Shown piece after piece: positions 28,204-40,558 of a stretch of 64,000 bases of DNA. Under the pieces are notes generated by a model. The model saw only the letters and a program-made list of their open reading frames with translations, was not told the DNA's origin and ran no database searches. The DNA is taken from assembly GCA_037043015.1 (NCBI GenBank), contig CM073330.1, forward strand, positions 3,559,263 to 3,623,262, given 5' to 3'. The translations under genes and the position numbers were made by a program. The DNA is from Bryum argenteum. Its lineage: Eukaryota > Streptophyta > Bryopsida > Bryales > Bryaceae. How positions within the stretch are numbered: the stretch's first letter is position 1; the number at the start of each line of letters is the position of its first letter.

Positions 28204-30070
28204 TGTCCCTTAGTTTTGTGGGTAGAGATTTTAGCTAAAATTAAGATTTGATAGAAGTTTGGTGTTTAATTTAGTGTGAGGGTTTAAGTTGCTGGCTTAT
28301 TATCCTTTGCAAGTTTTGAAGCAGTTTCACTATTTGTGAGGCTATTATTGTAGCCATAAAAGAAATTTTGTAAGTAACTTTGGTACATGGGTGTTGATGT
28401 GATAGAGGTTAACAACTTGGTAGATGAAGGTTTTTCATTGTTATAGATTTGTTAGTTTGTGAAGTGAGTATTATCAAATTTTATGATTTAAGATTCAAAC
28501 TTATACATAATGCATTTGCAATTTATAAGGCCTCATGATTCAAGCAATGTATAACAAACTTGTAAAATTGACATCTAAGTAAGTGAGTTTATATAAATTT
28601 ATAACCTCTTGAAAAAAGGTGTCTTCCTGGAGTAAATATAGACAATGACGTTTATGAGGAAAATATGATAAAGTGCTAATTAAGAATTTGAGAATTCGTG
28701 ACTTAAGTTCTTTTTGTAATAGACTTGAAATGCTTCTTTGAAATGAGATTTTGCGAGCAATACTAATAGTACGCGTATAAAATGGTACAAGCAAGTTAAT
28801 TGAATTCTTATTTTGAAACTTTCAATTTAAAGATGGTAGAGATACTTGTTTGGGACAAAGGGGCTATCATTTAAGATTTCGTAATCCTAACCACCCCAAC
28901 TAAATATGTATTGCTAGCAAAGATTTCAAGTTTTAACTTCAAGCTTGTATTAGGAGATGGTTGATTTTATGTTGTTGCTAGTCCTAAACATTTTTACCTT
29001 GTGCACCATAGGTTCATTGATAAACTTGCATAAAGTATGAGTATTTTTATGTAAAATTTGAGTTTTGTAACGTTCATTCATTTTTATAAAAATTATTCCT
29101 TTTTTGGTTATAAGCCACATTTAACTAAATCCGGACTCATTCACAAATTATGGACTGAAGCAAATTTTGAAAATTATAAATTTGTGAAATGATCATTACA
29201 ACAATTGAAAATTACATTGTGGGGATGTGAGTATCTTGACATTCTCCAAAGATCCATTGATTAACAACTTTGTGTTCACATTGTATCTTAACTCACATGA
29301 GTATGGGGATCTCGTTGCCTTACTTCTTGCTTCCTGTCCAAAAGTAGTTAAATGTGTCATTTATCAAGTTCTTAAATATTGTTTTACCTACTCGGTTCAA
29401 AGTTACAACAGTTGTTGCTACCTTGTCAGCTAAGTGTGAAGAGACATTGAGATGGTACCTACTCATTGACAAATAGCATGCGATTTTTTTGAGATGACTC
29501 AACTTGTAAAGTCATACACAAGAGGATATACTTTTTTAACAATGAACAATTTTTTAACCCAACCTTATCAACTATCATCTTCTCCAATCATATGAACGGA
29601 ATATAAATTTCATCAACTAATAATGTGCAACCTTTTTGTGGTCAACATTATCAACTTGTAAACTCAAACAAATGTGAAGAGGTAAATGTGAGTGATAATT
29701 TTTACTGCAACAATCACATGTAATTTTACTTGTAGGTTGACCGATTCAACTAAAAAGGTCATGAGTTTAAAAAATGAAACAAACCTTAACAACTCCTACT
29801 ATCTTAGCCGACCGTGTTGTCACGCCAACATAAATACTTTGACCATGCCCATCTCTGTCCCCATCCCACCTCACCTACCATCCTTAAAATACAAGTTTCT
29901 AGGCTTGTAGGTCCAATTGTGTGTATGTATGGTAATTTTTATACATCTCAAAACAACGTAATTCTTGCAAAGATAAATTTCTCCTTGTTTGAGCGGAAAA
30001 TGTAAATTTAGGCTATTTTTTGTAATTTACAACATATTATGAGACCGTACATACATCAAAATTTGACATC

Positions 30071-30657
30071 TTAACCCCTAAAGATCCTTGGGTGTTTTTG
30101 GGAGCTTAAAACCTCAAAACTCCAATTCTCTACCTCTATGCACTTCAAGGGGTGCGAAACAATTTTTTTATTCTTTTCTTAACTTCCAACCGTAAGATCT
30201 TGTACCTAAGCCAATTTTCAGTATCTGATATAAAAATTGACCGTTGGATGTTTACCATTTGAGAGATTATAACATCCAAAGTTTGTCTACGAAGTTTTTT
30301 TGGGCATTGTTGAGATTATTTTTGACACTTTTGGAGGTTGCCCTTGTAAAATTGGTACACTTTTTGACTTGGGGCCCTTTGGAACTTAAGTAGTGATTTG
30401 GTCATGAACATCTTTCCAAAAAAAAAATCTCAAAAAAATACTAAATTTAAACTGCCCCAGTTCGGCTCTCAAACCAAGAATTGTTGTAGAAGACTCAAAA
30501 ATTGGAATTTGGCTTTGTAAATTTTACCACATACACTTTGCAGTATAGGGAGCACCCATTAAAAAATTTAGGCAAAAATATTACTTTTAACCTATTCATC
30601 TAAGCTGCCCAAAATAGCAAAAGCCCGATTTGGTCCTCTTGGATCTTTAGGGGTTAA
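30071..30657. mobile_element. complete MITE of the TTAA family
   Basis: TTAA at both outer edges. The inner ends are inverted repeats: CCCCTAAAGATCC on the left and GGATCTTTAGGGG on the right. Length is 587 bp including both TTAA. No ORF. TTAA targets and ends starting CC are known for piggyBac-type transposons, but no transposase is present here to confirm the superfamily. Confidence 0.8.
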
Positions 30658-32065
30658 TATTCATCGAATGATCCATGATCCTATTATTGCCCGCACCCTT
30701 ATGAAATATAACCCGCTTCGATGACACTTCCTACTCCTTCATTTGACTAAATGTGTTCTGCTTAGGTTGCCGTCAAACAAGAAAAAATAATCACATTAAG
30801 TAATAGACTAGTACACCTGAGCGGCTTTGCCCTCCTTATACAAATAATTTCAGAAATGGATGATGAGTGACTCTTCGAAGATGCTTCCATCCAAATTGTC
30901 GTTATTCGACATTTGACACGTTAAGTGGTTAATTTCTTTTGTGCCCCAACCCTATCTAGATGTAAACTATATCAAGTGCCAACCAATGAATATGGAATGA
31001 TATTTTGAAGCAAAAAGTAGCAACAATGGGGAAATACTTTCCCCATGCGGTGATATCTTATTTTTGCAACAAAACCTTTCAACTTCTAAACTTCATAGAG
31101 TGCCAATAGACAAAGAATGAAATAAAAGTGTCATGGACAAATCAAAACAATAATAATGAAATTACACGTTTCCCAACAACTGATATGCAACTTTTCTTGA
31201 ACAAACCTTATCAAGCTAAAAGCTCAATCATGTGCCAAAAGACAAATAAGATCATATATTTATGACTGAGAAATATCTTCCGTACTTGGAAATGAAACGA
31301 TACTCCTCTACCAAGGTACCTACGTGGCAACTTTTTTGTTACTCAATCTTATCAACTCTTAAACTATATCACGTACAAATAATATTAAAAAAATAAATTT
31401 TTTTACCAACACCCAATTTTCTAATACCCTAACCTATTCAATATGCAATTGAGAAAAAAATTATAAAACAAAACCCATCCTCAACTCAAAAGCTCCAATG
31501 AACCCCTAAAATGCTTTTATGGACAATTAAGAACTCCAAAGTTACTGTTGCTGCGTGCATGTCAGCCTTTGCAGAGGTGAGCCCACAGGGTTTCCCTCCA
31601 TTATTTGCCACCTCAGACAGCTCTAACCGCGCGAAAACTCTAGGCATGGCGGGAAGGCGCCTTTCAAACGACTCACCGGCAGACGAATCCATACCCGGCA
31701 GACACCCGCTCCCTCCCGCCCCCTATCACCAGTCACAACTGTCCGTTATCCAATAACCCCCCTCAGTACCCGCCAGGTATTTACCGGCAACCGGAAAACA
31801 AAGGCGGGAAGTCCCGCGCTGCCATACCTCCCCTCGTGTCACCGTTGGAGCTCATTTGCACACAATTCCTCCACTGCTCCGATCGTCTGCCGCTGCGCCG
31901 AATTCCCCATTATTTTTATTCCCGCGTGCATGCTCCCATTTCGGGGATGGTGGAGTCGCTGAAGGCTCTTCGGGAAGTCACTTAAGCTGAACTTTCCCGT
32001 CTACTGAAGAATTGGTTTCAAGCCTATCGCGAGGTTTTGGGTTTTGCGCTAACCCGGCGGTAACG
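30658..32065. other. intergenic region and 5' flank of the USP gene
   Basis: AT-rich up to about 31500, then richer in GC (31560-31960), as expected for a promoter and 5' leader of the plus-strand gene that starts at 32066. A worn TTAA-family end (GAACCCCTAAAATGC) lies at 31500. No other gene seen. Confidence 0.45.
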
Positions 32066-35000
32066 ATGAGCCTCGTGGTCAATATGCAGCAGCGGCGCAC
32101 GGTTGCCTCCGGGAGGCAGAACCAGGATCCCAACACTCCAGGTGCTTGCTCTCTTTCTCTCTCTGAGTGTTTTCGCTTTTCTTATTTTCCGAGCCATTTG
32201 CAGCTTTTTCGAGGAACAACGTCAATGCTATGCTTCTTGCTTGGGAATTTCAGTGTCGGTAGGTGGTCCCTCTGTAGAATGTTCAACTCCGGCACATTCT
32301 CTGCTACTGATCCCTGGAGAGATTATGCTAGTGTTGTCGTGAAATTGGTAGCTGTGTTTGTGTCGAATTGCTTGGTCGGCACGAATTTATTGTTTTGGAC
32401 CTTCATGAGTGTATTTTTTATGAATCCGTTATTCAGTATCTGTGCCTCCTTTCTAGGGTTCTGGGCGATCACCCAAGTGTTTTCAGTGTTCTCGAAATGT
32501 TAGGAGAACTCCTGCGTTTTTTCCGGGTCCCTTTTATCTCTCAGAGCCTGTGTTACTGGCTCTTTTCAACTACCCCGGAAATGGCTGTGTTGCTGTTCTG
32601 AAAGTGCTGGATTTCGTTGTGGTGCAGTGACTCCTGGGAGAGAGAAGACGACTCCCTCGAAGCAGCAACGGCCTAAGGTTGAGAGATCTATTCAAGAGGT
32701 TCTCAACCACAAGAGCAACCCCACTGGTAAGTTTCGTGGTCTCCAATCTCGAATCTCCACTTTTTGTTGCAGTTTTTTCCATACTAATCTCGAATCTCCA
32801 CTTCTGTTGCAGTGTACCCATACTAATATTCGTAAGTTTTTTCAGGACGAGGTCGGCAGATGGTTCTAGCTGCGCTACAGAAAAAACAAGCCGAGAAGGA
32901 AAGCTCACCAGGTATACCTCTTTTCCAGCAACGGTCACATTCTAATTTGTAACCAACCTCTCTCTTTTAATTTACTGTTCCCAACAATTGTTTGCCGTAT
33001 TGATTCTACAGTATTGTTACAGGAAATGATATTTTTCTGGTTTGCAGTGTTGAAGATCACTACACCAGGGAAGAATTCAGGCTCAGCAAGGAGAACCGGA
33101 GAAGGGGCAAGAGCAGCAGCGGTGCCAGTGGAGTTAAAGAACAACAAACTCTCAATCTCCGACAATCGAAAGAGGGCACACGAAGACGACGCCAGCAGGG
33201 GGCCATTGATAACACTAAATGGCTCGATCACTACCCCAACGAAGAACGACAGTTCAGTCTTCGACTGGACTGAGGAGAAGACCATTACTCCACCCAAGCC
33301 CTCGCCGACCACATCCAAGGTGTACAAGTCCAAGAAGTCCGAAACCACTCCGCAGAAAAAGGTGGAGCCTAGTCCACAGAAGAAGGCAAGGTCGGAACCA
33401 AGTCCGCAGTACACCCGACGGGAAAGGAAGACGGAGGCTACGCCACCCACACCGCCTTTGAAGTCTCCACCGAGACGAAAGACTGAGTTTAGAGCTGTTT
33501 CACCAGTGAGACCACCGGTTTTCGAGTTCCCTTCGAAGGCTGAAGAAGCGGAGCCCTCGAAGGCTGAAGAGATTACGACTCCGGAGCCTGTTGCTGAAGT
33601 GCAGCCTGCTACTCGAAGGCAGCTGCTGCCAACGTCGAATGAGCCCAGGTAAAGTGACACCCGCTTACAGTTCTATATGAAGCATTCTTATATGTAGTGA
33701 TAAGATTGGAACACTCATATGATGCACTCTTATGTGCATTCTTATATACTTCTTATGTGCATTTTTACATGCTTCATAACATATGGTTTCATGTATGCTA
33801 TCTTGTATGCTTCAGATATCCATCCTGTTTGCTTCTTCTATGGTTATTATGTGCATTTTTGACTGACTTGGCTGTTTCTTCCTTGCAGTGAGCCGAATTT
33901 TCTTACGAAGGAGGATAGGGAAGAATTAGAGAGGACAGTTGCTACATTGAAGGATGTTGATGCAGAGGAGCTTGAGATTGAAGCGGAGAAATACTCAGCT
34001 TTCGTCCCACGGAGGTTGTATGGGTGAGTCATGCCACTTCTCATCACATACAATACAGCTGTGTGCCTTTCAGAGCCTTGACTGTGCGCTTTTGAGAGCC
34101 TTATGGTTGACAAGTGCTTTTATTGCAGGTTGATGAACCTTGGAAATACATGCTACATGAACGTGATCGTTCAGATTCTATGCAATCTGCCCACTTTCGT
34201 CAACGCCATGGAACGCTTTTTCGGTCCCCTAGTGATGGAAGATTTATTGGAGGTAAGAAAGAATAAATGCTCCCAAACAGATGCTTCTGTCAGTGGCTTG
34301 ACTTTGATCTAACATCCTCCACTTGTTCTTTTTTTTCAGGGCCATGAATCAGTTGTTGCTCCTGACATTGAAAGACTATACGCCGCTCTACTGAAGGTGT
34401 TGCGGGACTTAAAACGGGCTGAGAGATTTGAGACTGTGAACCCGGGTGTTCTGAAGCATGCTTTTGCGAAGCACCAATCGAGCTTCTGGGGTTGCATACA
34501 GCAGGTAGTATTGCTGTAAAATTCCCTCCTCTATCGTCAATTGTTGACCATCCTGTCCATCAATCGTCCATGATATACTTCTCTATCTTCAATTGTTGAC
34601 CATTTTGACCATTGTTATTTTCAGGATGCACATGAGTTCTTCTGCAGCTTAATTGATCAAGTACAAGAAGACGTCTCACTGGAACTCAATAAGCAACTCA
34701 GCTTCGAAGCTCAGCCACCCAAGTTAGAATCCGTGTGTCCGACGACACTAAATTTCAGGTTAGTTTTGTGCTTTTCTTTACCATCCTCCTTTCAATTTAT
34801 TACACATAGTCTCTAATTCAATACTTGGCTCTCATTTTGCAGCTGCTCAGTTCGAAACAACTTGACCTGTGCTGGCTGTGGGAGTGTATCGTCCGTGGAG
34901 GAAACATACCGTGACTTCAGCTTAGCTTTGCCTGAAGACGAGAGGTATTACTCCATATTCACTTGATACTGAACATTCCTTATTCAAAAGGTTGAGGAGA

Positions 35001-35807
35001 TGTCTATTTTGTGCACCACTGATGGTTAATATGCATGATTGCAGAACGGATGAGTCTCAGAACTGCAGCCTAGAGTCACTATTGAACCATTACTTTCAGG
35101 AGACCAAAATGTCTCGGAAGTGTGAAAAGTGCGGAGTGGAAGATACGAACTCCAAGACCCAGATTCAGAAGCTACCGCAAGTATTAGTGCTGCAATTGAA
35201 ACGATTACACATGGACCGAGACATCCCCTGCACGAAAGTCTCGGCCCCTGTGAAGTTCACCTCCCGTCTTGACATCGGTACTTAACTTAACCCCCTCTTT
35301 CATTACAACTCCTCAATTTTCATTCATGTTTTCTCATCTGTTTCTTCCGTTGTTACAGAGCCATGGTGTGCACAAGATAAGCAGTTGTTTTGGAGCAACT
35401 CTGAAAGAATAGAAACGCCAAGCACGAGCTATCGGTTACAAGGCGTTGTGAACCACTTGGGATTCAATGCCTTCGGCGGCCACTTCACTGCGGATATCTT
35501 TGATGCTGAGGCGAATAGATGGCTCAGATGTGATGACACAGTTGTGAATGATGTAAGCATCTTTATTCCTTTTCATTTCCTCTTGAGTGCTCTACTGTGG
35601 GTTCAATTGCTCAAAAAATAGACATTGATTATAGTGATTCGAGTACCTTGACCTCTTTTGGATTCAAGTAATATTACAGATTGTAGGATCATTTGCTTAT
35701 ATTCTGGGGTCTTTTGAGTGCAGGTTGCGGAGGAAACAGTGCTCGCAAGAGTGAGGGAGGCGTACATGTTCTTTTACGTTCACGAATCAGTTGCTTCGAG
35801 GAATTAG
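32066..35807 (+). CDS. ubiquitin-specific protease, USP37-like
   Basis: Twelve exons: 32066-32141, 32628-32726, 32846-32911, 33048-33648, 33889-34023, 34129-34252, 34340-34504, 34625-34758, 34843-34944, 35045-35277, 35359-35552 and 35724-35807. Phases agree and give about 670 residues. The N-terminal 280 residues are basic and Pro/Ser-rich with TP and SP sites, probably disordered. The USP domain follows, with the catalytic Cys box LMNLGNTCYMN (exon 6), QQDAHEFFCSLIDQ (exons 7-8), a zinc-ribbon-like CAGCG and CEKCG pair (exons 9-10), LPQVLVLQLKRL, and the His box NHLGFNAFGGHFTADIFD (exon 11). Spacing of these boxes is like USP37/USP26. It should remove ubiquitin from proteins in nucleus or cytosol; substrates are unknown. 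The start could also be the ATG at 32084. Confidence 0.9.
32745..32826. repeat. 41-bp tandem duplication with duplicated splice acceptor
   Basis: Two units beginning AATCTCGAATCTCCAC at 32745 and 32786, each ending in a GTTGCAG. They lie in intron 2 of the USP gene, just before the acceptor I chose (32845). This leaves three candidate acceptors in about 80 bases. Confidence 0.75.
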
Positions 35808-36912
35808 GGTTTTCTTTTGATGACTATGTAATTATAGAGTAGTAATGAGTAGAATTTTTTGGTAGGGAAGTGCCTCTATACCGATTATGCGGCTGGCAAA
35901 TTTTAGAAATGAGGATTTTGTACAGAAAAAAAAGACATCATTTTCGTATCACATGTTGATATTATGAAGGTTGCGGAAACCTTCATCAAAGCATGTGCAC
36001 TTAGCTCTTACTGAAGCTTGTTGATTTATGAAGGTCGCAGCTGACCTACAATAAGAAAAGAGATTGATCATCCCTTTCGACGCCTGTGCCTAATTTCTGC
36101 AATGTGCGAAGCAGGTACCCAACGAGATCTGCTCCTGAACGAATTCGTATGTGGAGTTAATGCGTGAACTCGTTTGAGTCGAACTTCCGAAACATTCCGG
36201 AAAATTGGTGAAGATACTCCATATTCTGATATCCCTTGGAATGGACCAATTCTAATGCCCTTCATAAGATACGCCATCTGAAGAGTGCGGAGCAGGGTTC
36301 GGGAAGTTTTTTGACTTTTATTGGCTAATAACCAGCATTTCCCACACCCAACCGGTTTTTCACAGATCTCTTCCGGCAATTGCCTTATCTTGAGAATAGT
36401 AATTTACATGCAATTTTCATCGGTTTTTAATGGACCGGCCAGTGTGCTAAATCCATCGGCTGATAATGAAGTAGCTGTCGGTTCTTCCTGATCATTGGTG
36501 CGGAGTACGGAACTGGTGAAGATATTCCATAACTTCAGGAGAGACCGCATTTCAGAATCAAGAATCTGTACCCTGAATTCTTCAGGAGGTAGGGTTTATG
36601 ACTATGATAGGTGCCCAGAACAGTTCGCAAATATCCTACCAGAGTTGCGTGTTGAAGCTTCTCTCTGTGCGTGAGAAGGAAGCGTAACATGCGTGCATGG
36701 TACTTAACAGATAGAATGTCTCACTCATTTGCCTAACAGAAATAGCATTGTTTTGATGCGAAACTTCAGCGAGTTCGACACGTCATTATAGGGTTATGTA
36801 ACAGACGGTGGAGCATAGTGGGTGGAGCATATTGGGTGGAGCATATTGGGTGGAGCATATTGGGTGGTGCATTTCTGTTGTCGTGGGGGCGGTTCAATAG
36901 CAGTTGCACAAG
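35808..36912. other. intergenic region between USP and TMEM62-like genes
   Basis: 3' flank of the USP gene and 5' flank of the next plus-strand gene. No ORF resembles a protein. The only structure seen is the 15-bp repeat at 36808-36866. Confidence 0.5.
36808..36866. repeat. 15-bp tandem repeat, four units
   Basis: GTGGAGCATATTGGG repeated about four times, the first with AGT in place of ATT. It sits 46-105 bases before the start codon of the TMEM62-like gene, so it is probably in its promoter or 5' leader. Confidence 0.85.
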
Positions 36913-39900
36913 ATGAGGATATTCAAACTGGTTGCTTTTCTGGCACTGGAGCGATGTTTGTTGCGTATGATTATACATGCACTTTGTGCGGTGGCGGCTT
37001 CGGAGGAGGTGGTGATGAGAGATGCGCCAGCGGGAGTGGTGTGGGTAGTGCAAATGTCGGATATTCATCTCAGCAAGTGGACTCCCTCGCGCTCCTTGGC
37101 GTTACGGAAAGCTCTGGGCCGCTCGCTCAAGGTGATTCAACCTGCTGTCGTTCTGGTCTCCGGAGACCTCACAGGTACCCTTTCGTTGATCATTTTTGGG
37201 GGAGGGGGGAGATCGATTTTGAGAATGAATGTATTGCATACGTTGTTCACTATATACAACTCCTTTTCTCCAAATAAGATTCGTGGGTTTGGAAGACTAC
37301 TCCGGGGGTTGCAGCCATTGTCGGTAGCTTTTGCAAACCGGGGGTTTGAAGGTCGGTGGGTTGTCGGTAGAACCCTTGAAAATTTCTTATGTAATTTTTT
37401 CTCGAGAAAGTTGGCCTGAGAATCATTGAGAACCGTGGGACTTGAGAGGAGGTGAATCTTTTTCTTTGACATAAGATTTGCAAACTAGGAAGAGTAAGGG
37501 AGCATTAAATCTTGTTCTTGACATCTTCTCAATAGACTTTCTTTGATGCAGATGCCAAAAGCGAGAATATGCACACAGCACAACAATTCGAGTCAGAATG
37601 GATAGATTACCACAATTCCTTTCAAGAAATCGCCACAGAAAGCGGAATACCATTGAAACAGTTCTTTGATATACGAGGAAATCACGACAAGTATGGAGTT
37701 CCATTGCACAGTCCATTAGATTACTATTCTAAATACAGCATAAGTGCTGCCTTCAATCGCACCAGCCTCGTCCAAAGTGTAGTTGTCAAGGTACTTTACT
37801 ATTCTCTTTTCTCATTCTTTTCTCAACACTTCAACAAATGCAAAGATTCTCACAATTGTTGTGTTTTGTTTTTGGTTGTAGGGCAGTAATGGTGAGAAGC
37901 ATTTGTTTGTAGGATTCGATGACTCCATGGAAGTGGGATTACGACATCCGTCGAATTTATTTGGTCACCCTACTGACAAAGCTCTCAAACAATTAGATGA
38001 GGAACTCAAAAGTGTCAATGAAACAAGTGTGAAGATTGTATTTGGGCATTTTCCGATGTCATTTACAACTTACTCGGAGACAGGCAAGCGTGTGGAAGGT
38101 GTAATGGGGAACAATGGTGTGGATGCTTATGTTTGTGGACATTTACATACCGCCTTTGGTCAGGAGCTTTACAAATACCACAAGTAAGTTGCTTATCTTT
38201 GCAAAGAATTCATGTTTAGTATACTTTTTTGTTACAGTGTGAAGATACCATCTTGTATGTTTACTTTATTATGTAATTAGTGTGTACATAGGAGTGTGTT
38301 TTACCTTCCACGATGAGTTCGCATTTGAAGCTTATGATTTGGGATGAAGTTGGGCGGTTCAATTACATGATTTGCATGTGGCAACTATAAGTGACTTTCA
38401 GTTTAGAATGTAAGATTTGATTGTTTTCAAGCTTGTAGGTATGGAGAACTTTGTAGGTATTGTAGTGTAATACTTCGTCATTTGTTATCAAGTGGTTGGT
38501 TGAAATAATGTAATGTGGGTGAACTCTGAGATGGTTTAACAATGATGTTGTTTGAACCAATGTAGATCATAATATACAAGGAGCACCTAATAAAAAAATT
38601 AGGCAAAAATACTACTTATAACCCATTCATCTAAGCTGCTTGAAATAACGAAAGCCCCATTTGGTCCTTTTGGATCTTTAGGGGTTAACTTGTTCTCATG
38701 GTTTACAGGGAGCAGAGGGGTGACTTTCGGGAGTGGGAGATGGGTGATTGGCGAATTAGTAGGATGATGCGAGTGATGGCGATTGACCAAGGGCATACTT
38801 CTTTTGTGGATGTGGAGTTGATTTCACCAACGGACACGGCTGAAGGAGAGTACAAAATGCCAACTATCATCTTACAAACTTATCCTCTTGATTCGAGATT
38901 CATGTTACGAGATTCCAAAGGTGCTACTACTCCATTTTCCATTCGAGCTTTAGTGTTCTCAGAGACACCTCTTGTCCAAGTCCATGCAACAATTTATGAC
39001 GGGACTAGAAAGGTTGCAGAGGTTGTTATGAAAGAGATTGATCAAGGGACACACTACTACGTTGCTAATTGGGATGGAAAAGAACTATACAAGCTATCAA
39101 ACTATGGTATTCAAATTGTCGCAAAAGACAAGGATGGAAATGTTGTAGAAAGCAAATTGAGATCTGTATCTTCTTCTGGTGAGCGGACGGCTTTCTACCA
39201 ATGGTCTTCTCCTATGGCGTTTTTGATTCTCTCTACCAAGTGGGAAACGAGATATCCTTTTGCTCTTTGGATTCCGATGGGTGGAATAATTATACTCTTG
39301 CTATCCTCGGGGTTTTACAGTTGGAAACTACAAAAGAATGGTGAATACGATAAATGGATGAAGTCGATCTCTACACTCCCTAGGAGTGTGGGAAATGTTT
39401 TCAAATGCGGATTTGGAGGCTTAGTATCACTACACTCTCGGAACTTCAAACTTTGGGTGTTACTTTTGGCAAGTGTCATATACTTAAGCTACTTTCCATG
39501 GTTTTGGGGTTGCGTCCTTGCGGACGATTATCCTATTGGAAGTTTATCAGTTCACGGTTGGACTGTTAAACCATCAAAAGGAGAATTTGTGAAAAGTGTT
39601 TCTGGCTTGGGAAAACCAGATAACGTGGTCATTGTGATGACCCACTTGTACTTGGTATTGGCACCTATAGTAATATTGATATTAACTCTTGGAGCGGAGA
39701 GGGAAGTTTTCGAAGCTCATTTAGGGACGACAGATATTGGAAGCGAGGAAACAAGTGATTTGATACGAAAAAGGAACAATGCTACGAAAAGGCGCCGAGA
39801 CCTCTTCGATGGAAAGAAGCGCAAAAGTATAGCTGCGGTTGGTATCGTGATTGGCTTCATTCTTTTCAAGGTAACTATCATATCATATCATGTCCTTTCA

Positions 39901-40558
39901 GCGTAACATCAATGAGATAGTTCGCACTATTCCTGATTAAGACATTTGTATACTTAGAATCTAGTTGATGTTACAATAACCAAGAAGTAATCATAACCAT
40001 AAGCACCAATGAACACTTTGATTCAAACAAACCAAATCTTAGTTCTCAAAAGCTGATTTTAGATTAGAAAGGTATTCGCACATTGGTGAAATTTTAAAGA
40101 TATGTGCAGAGCTTGTGGAAGACCTACAATGATGATGTCATAGATTTTGGAGTTATCTTGAAACTAGTAGGTGTCTCTAAATTGGTTCATCACAAAATCT
40201 AGCATGTGGGTAAATTGGATATCCGTGTTAAAAACTAGAATCTTCCGCCTTGAAAATTCCCAACTCTCAATATTCCGCCGTTCTTAGCACCATCACCTTT
40301 ACATTCTAATATGTTAATGAATTGTTTTGTCACCTAGAATTCTAATCTTTTGAGTTGTAAGTGGATTTTGTTTCTTAAATGTTTTTTGTTTTGTTGCAGT
40401 TATGCATGACAATTGGAATGGCGTATGGAATCTATGCAATTGCAACTGCTTTTGTATATGCATGGGCTCTCCCTTTGCTCTTGATTTACACCTTCTATGA
40501 AACTTCAAGCATTCGTTGCAGGTCAAAATCTAGAGACTCTGGAGAGGAAATTGTATGA
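36913..40558 (+). CDS. calcineurin-like phosphoesterase with C-terminal membrane domain (TMEM62 / At3g03305 type)
   Basis: Five exons: 36913-37174, 37552-37790, 37882-38183, 38709-39870 and 40400-40558. Phases agree and give about 707 residues, similar to human TMEM62. A hydrophobic N-terminus (residues 1-29) looks like a signal or anchor. The metallophosphoesterase motifs are in order: MSDIHLSKW, VLVSGDLT, IRGNHDKYG, VFGHFPMS and CGHLHTAFG. A beta-rich middle region follows, starting EWEMGDWR. Several membrane segments lie in exons 4 and 5 (around 39250-39330, 39450-39510, 39630-39690, 39830-39870 and 40400-40500). Substrate is unknown for the family. An alternative end is possible: splicing at 40552 to an exon at 40882-40938 would replace the last residue with a Lys/Glu-rich tail. 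Intron 3 carries a TTAA MITE end. Confidence 0.92.
38580..38688. mobile_element. TTAA-family MITE, right-end fragment
   Basis: Homologous to the last 110 bp of the complete copy at 30071-30657 (shared AGGCAAAAATA and CATTCATCTAAGCTGC-like words), ending GGATCTTTAGGGGTTAA. It lies in intron 3 of the phosphoesterase gene, ending 20 bases before the exon 4 acceptor. Confidence 0.8.

Larger units (their letters stand above)
26057..30070. other. long AT-rich intergenic region
   Basis: About 4 kb upstream of the mannosidase gene. The first few hundred bases should hold its promoter. No ORF resembles a protein. It contains end sequences of the TTAA MITE family (26519, 26920, 27889) and a foldback at 28043-28203, listed separately. 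Segments near 27290-27490 and 27650-27850 look like very diverged copies of each other. Confidence 0.5.

Noticed and set aside
32142..32503. Continuation of the first USP exon as a 100-residue hydrophobic frame
   Set aside because: It runs past a GT donor into intron 1. The phase-1 junction to 32628 gives a better protein.
32935..33660. 241-residue minus-strand frame
   Set aside because: It is the shadow of USP exon 4, whose biased codon use keeps the reverse frame open.
36822..37419. Alternative longer frames over the start of the phosphoesterase gene
   Set aside because: They are in other frames or read through the exon 1 donor. Only the frame from 36913 carries the metallophosphoesterase motifs.
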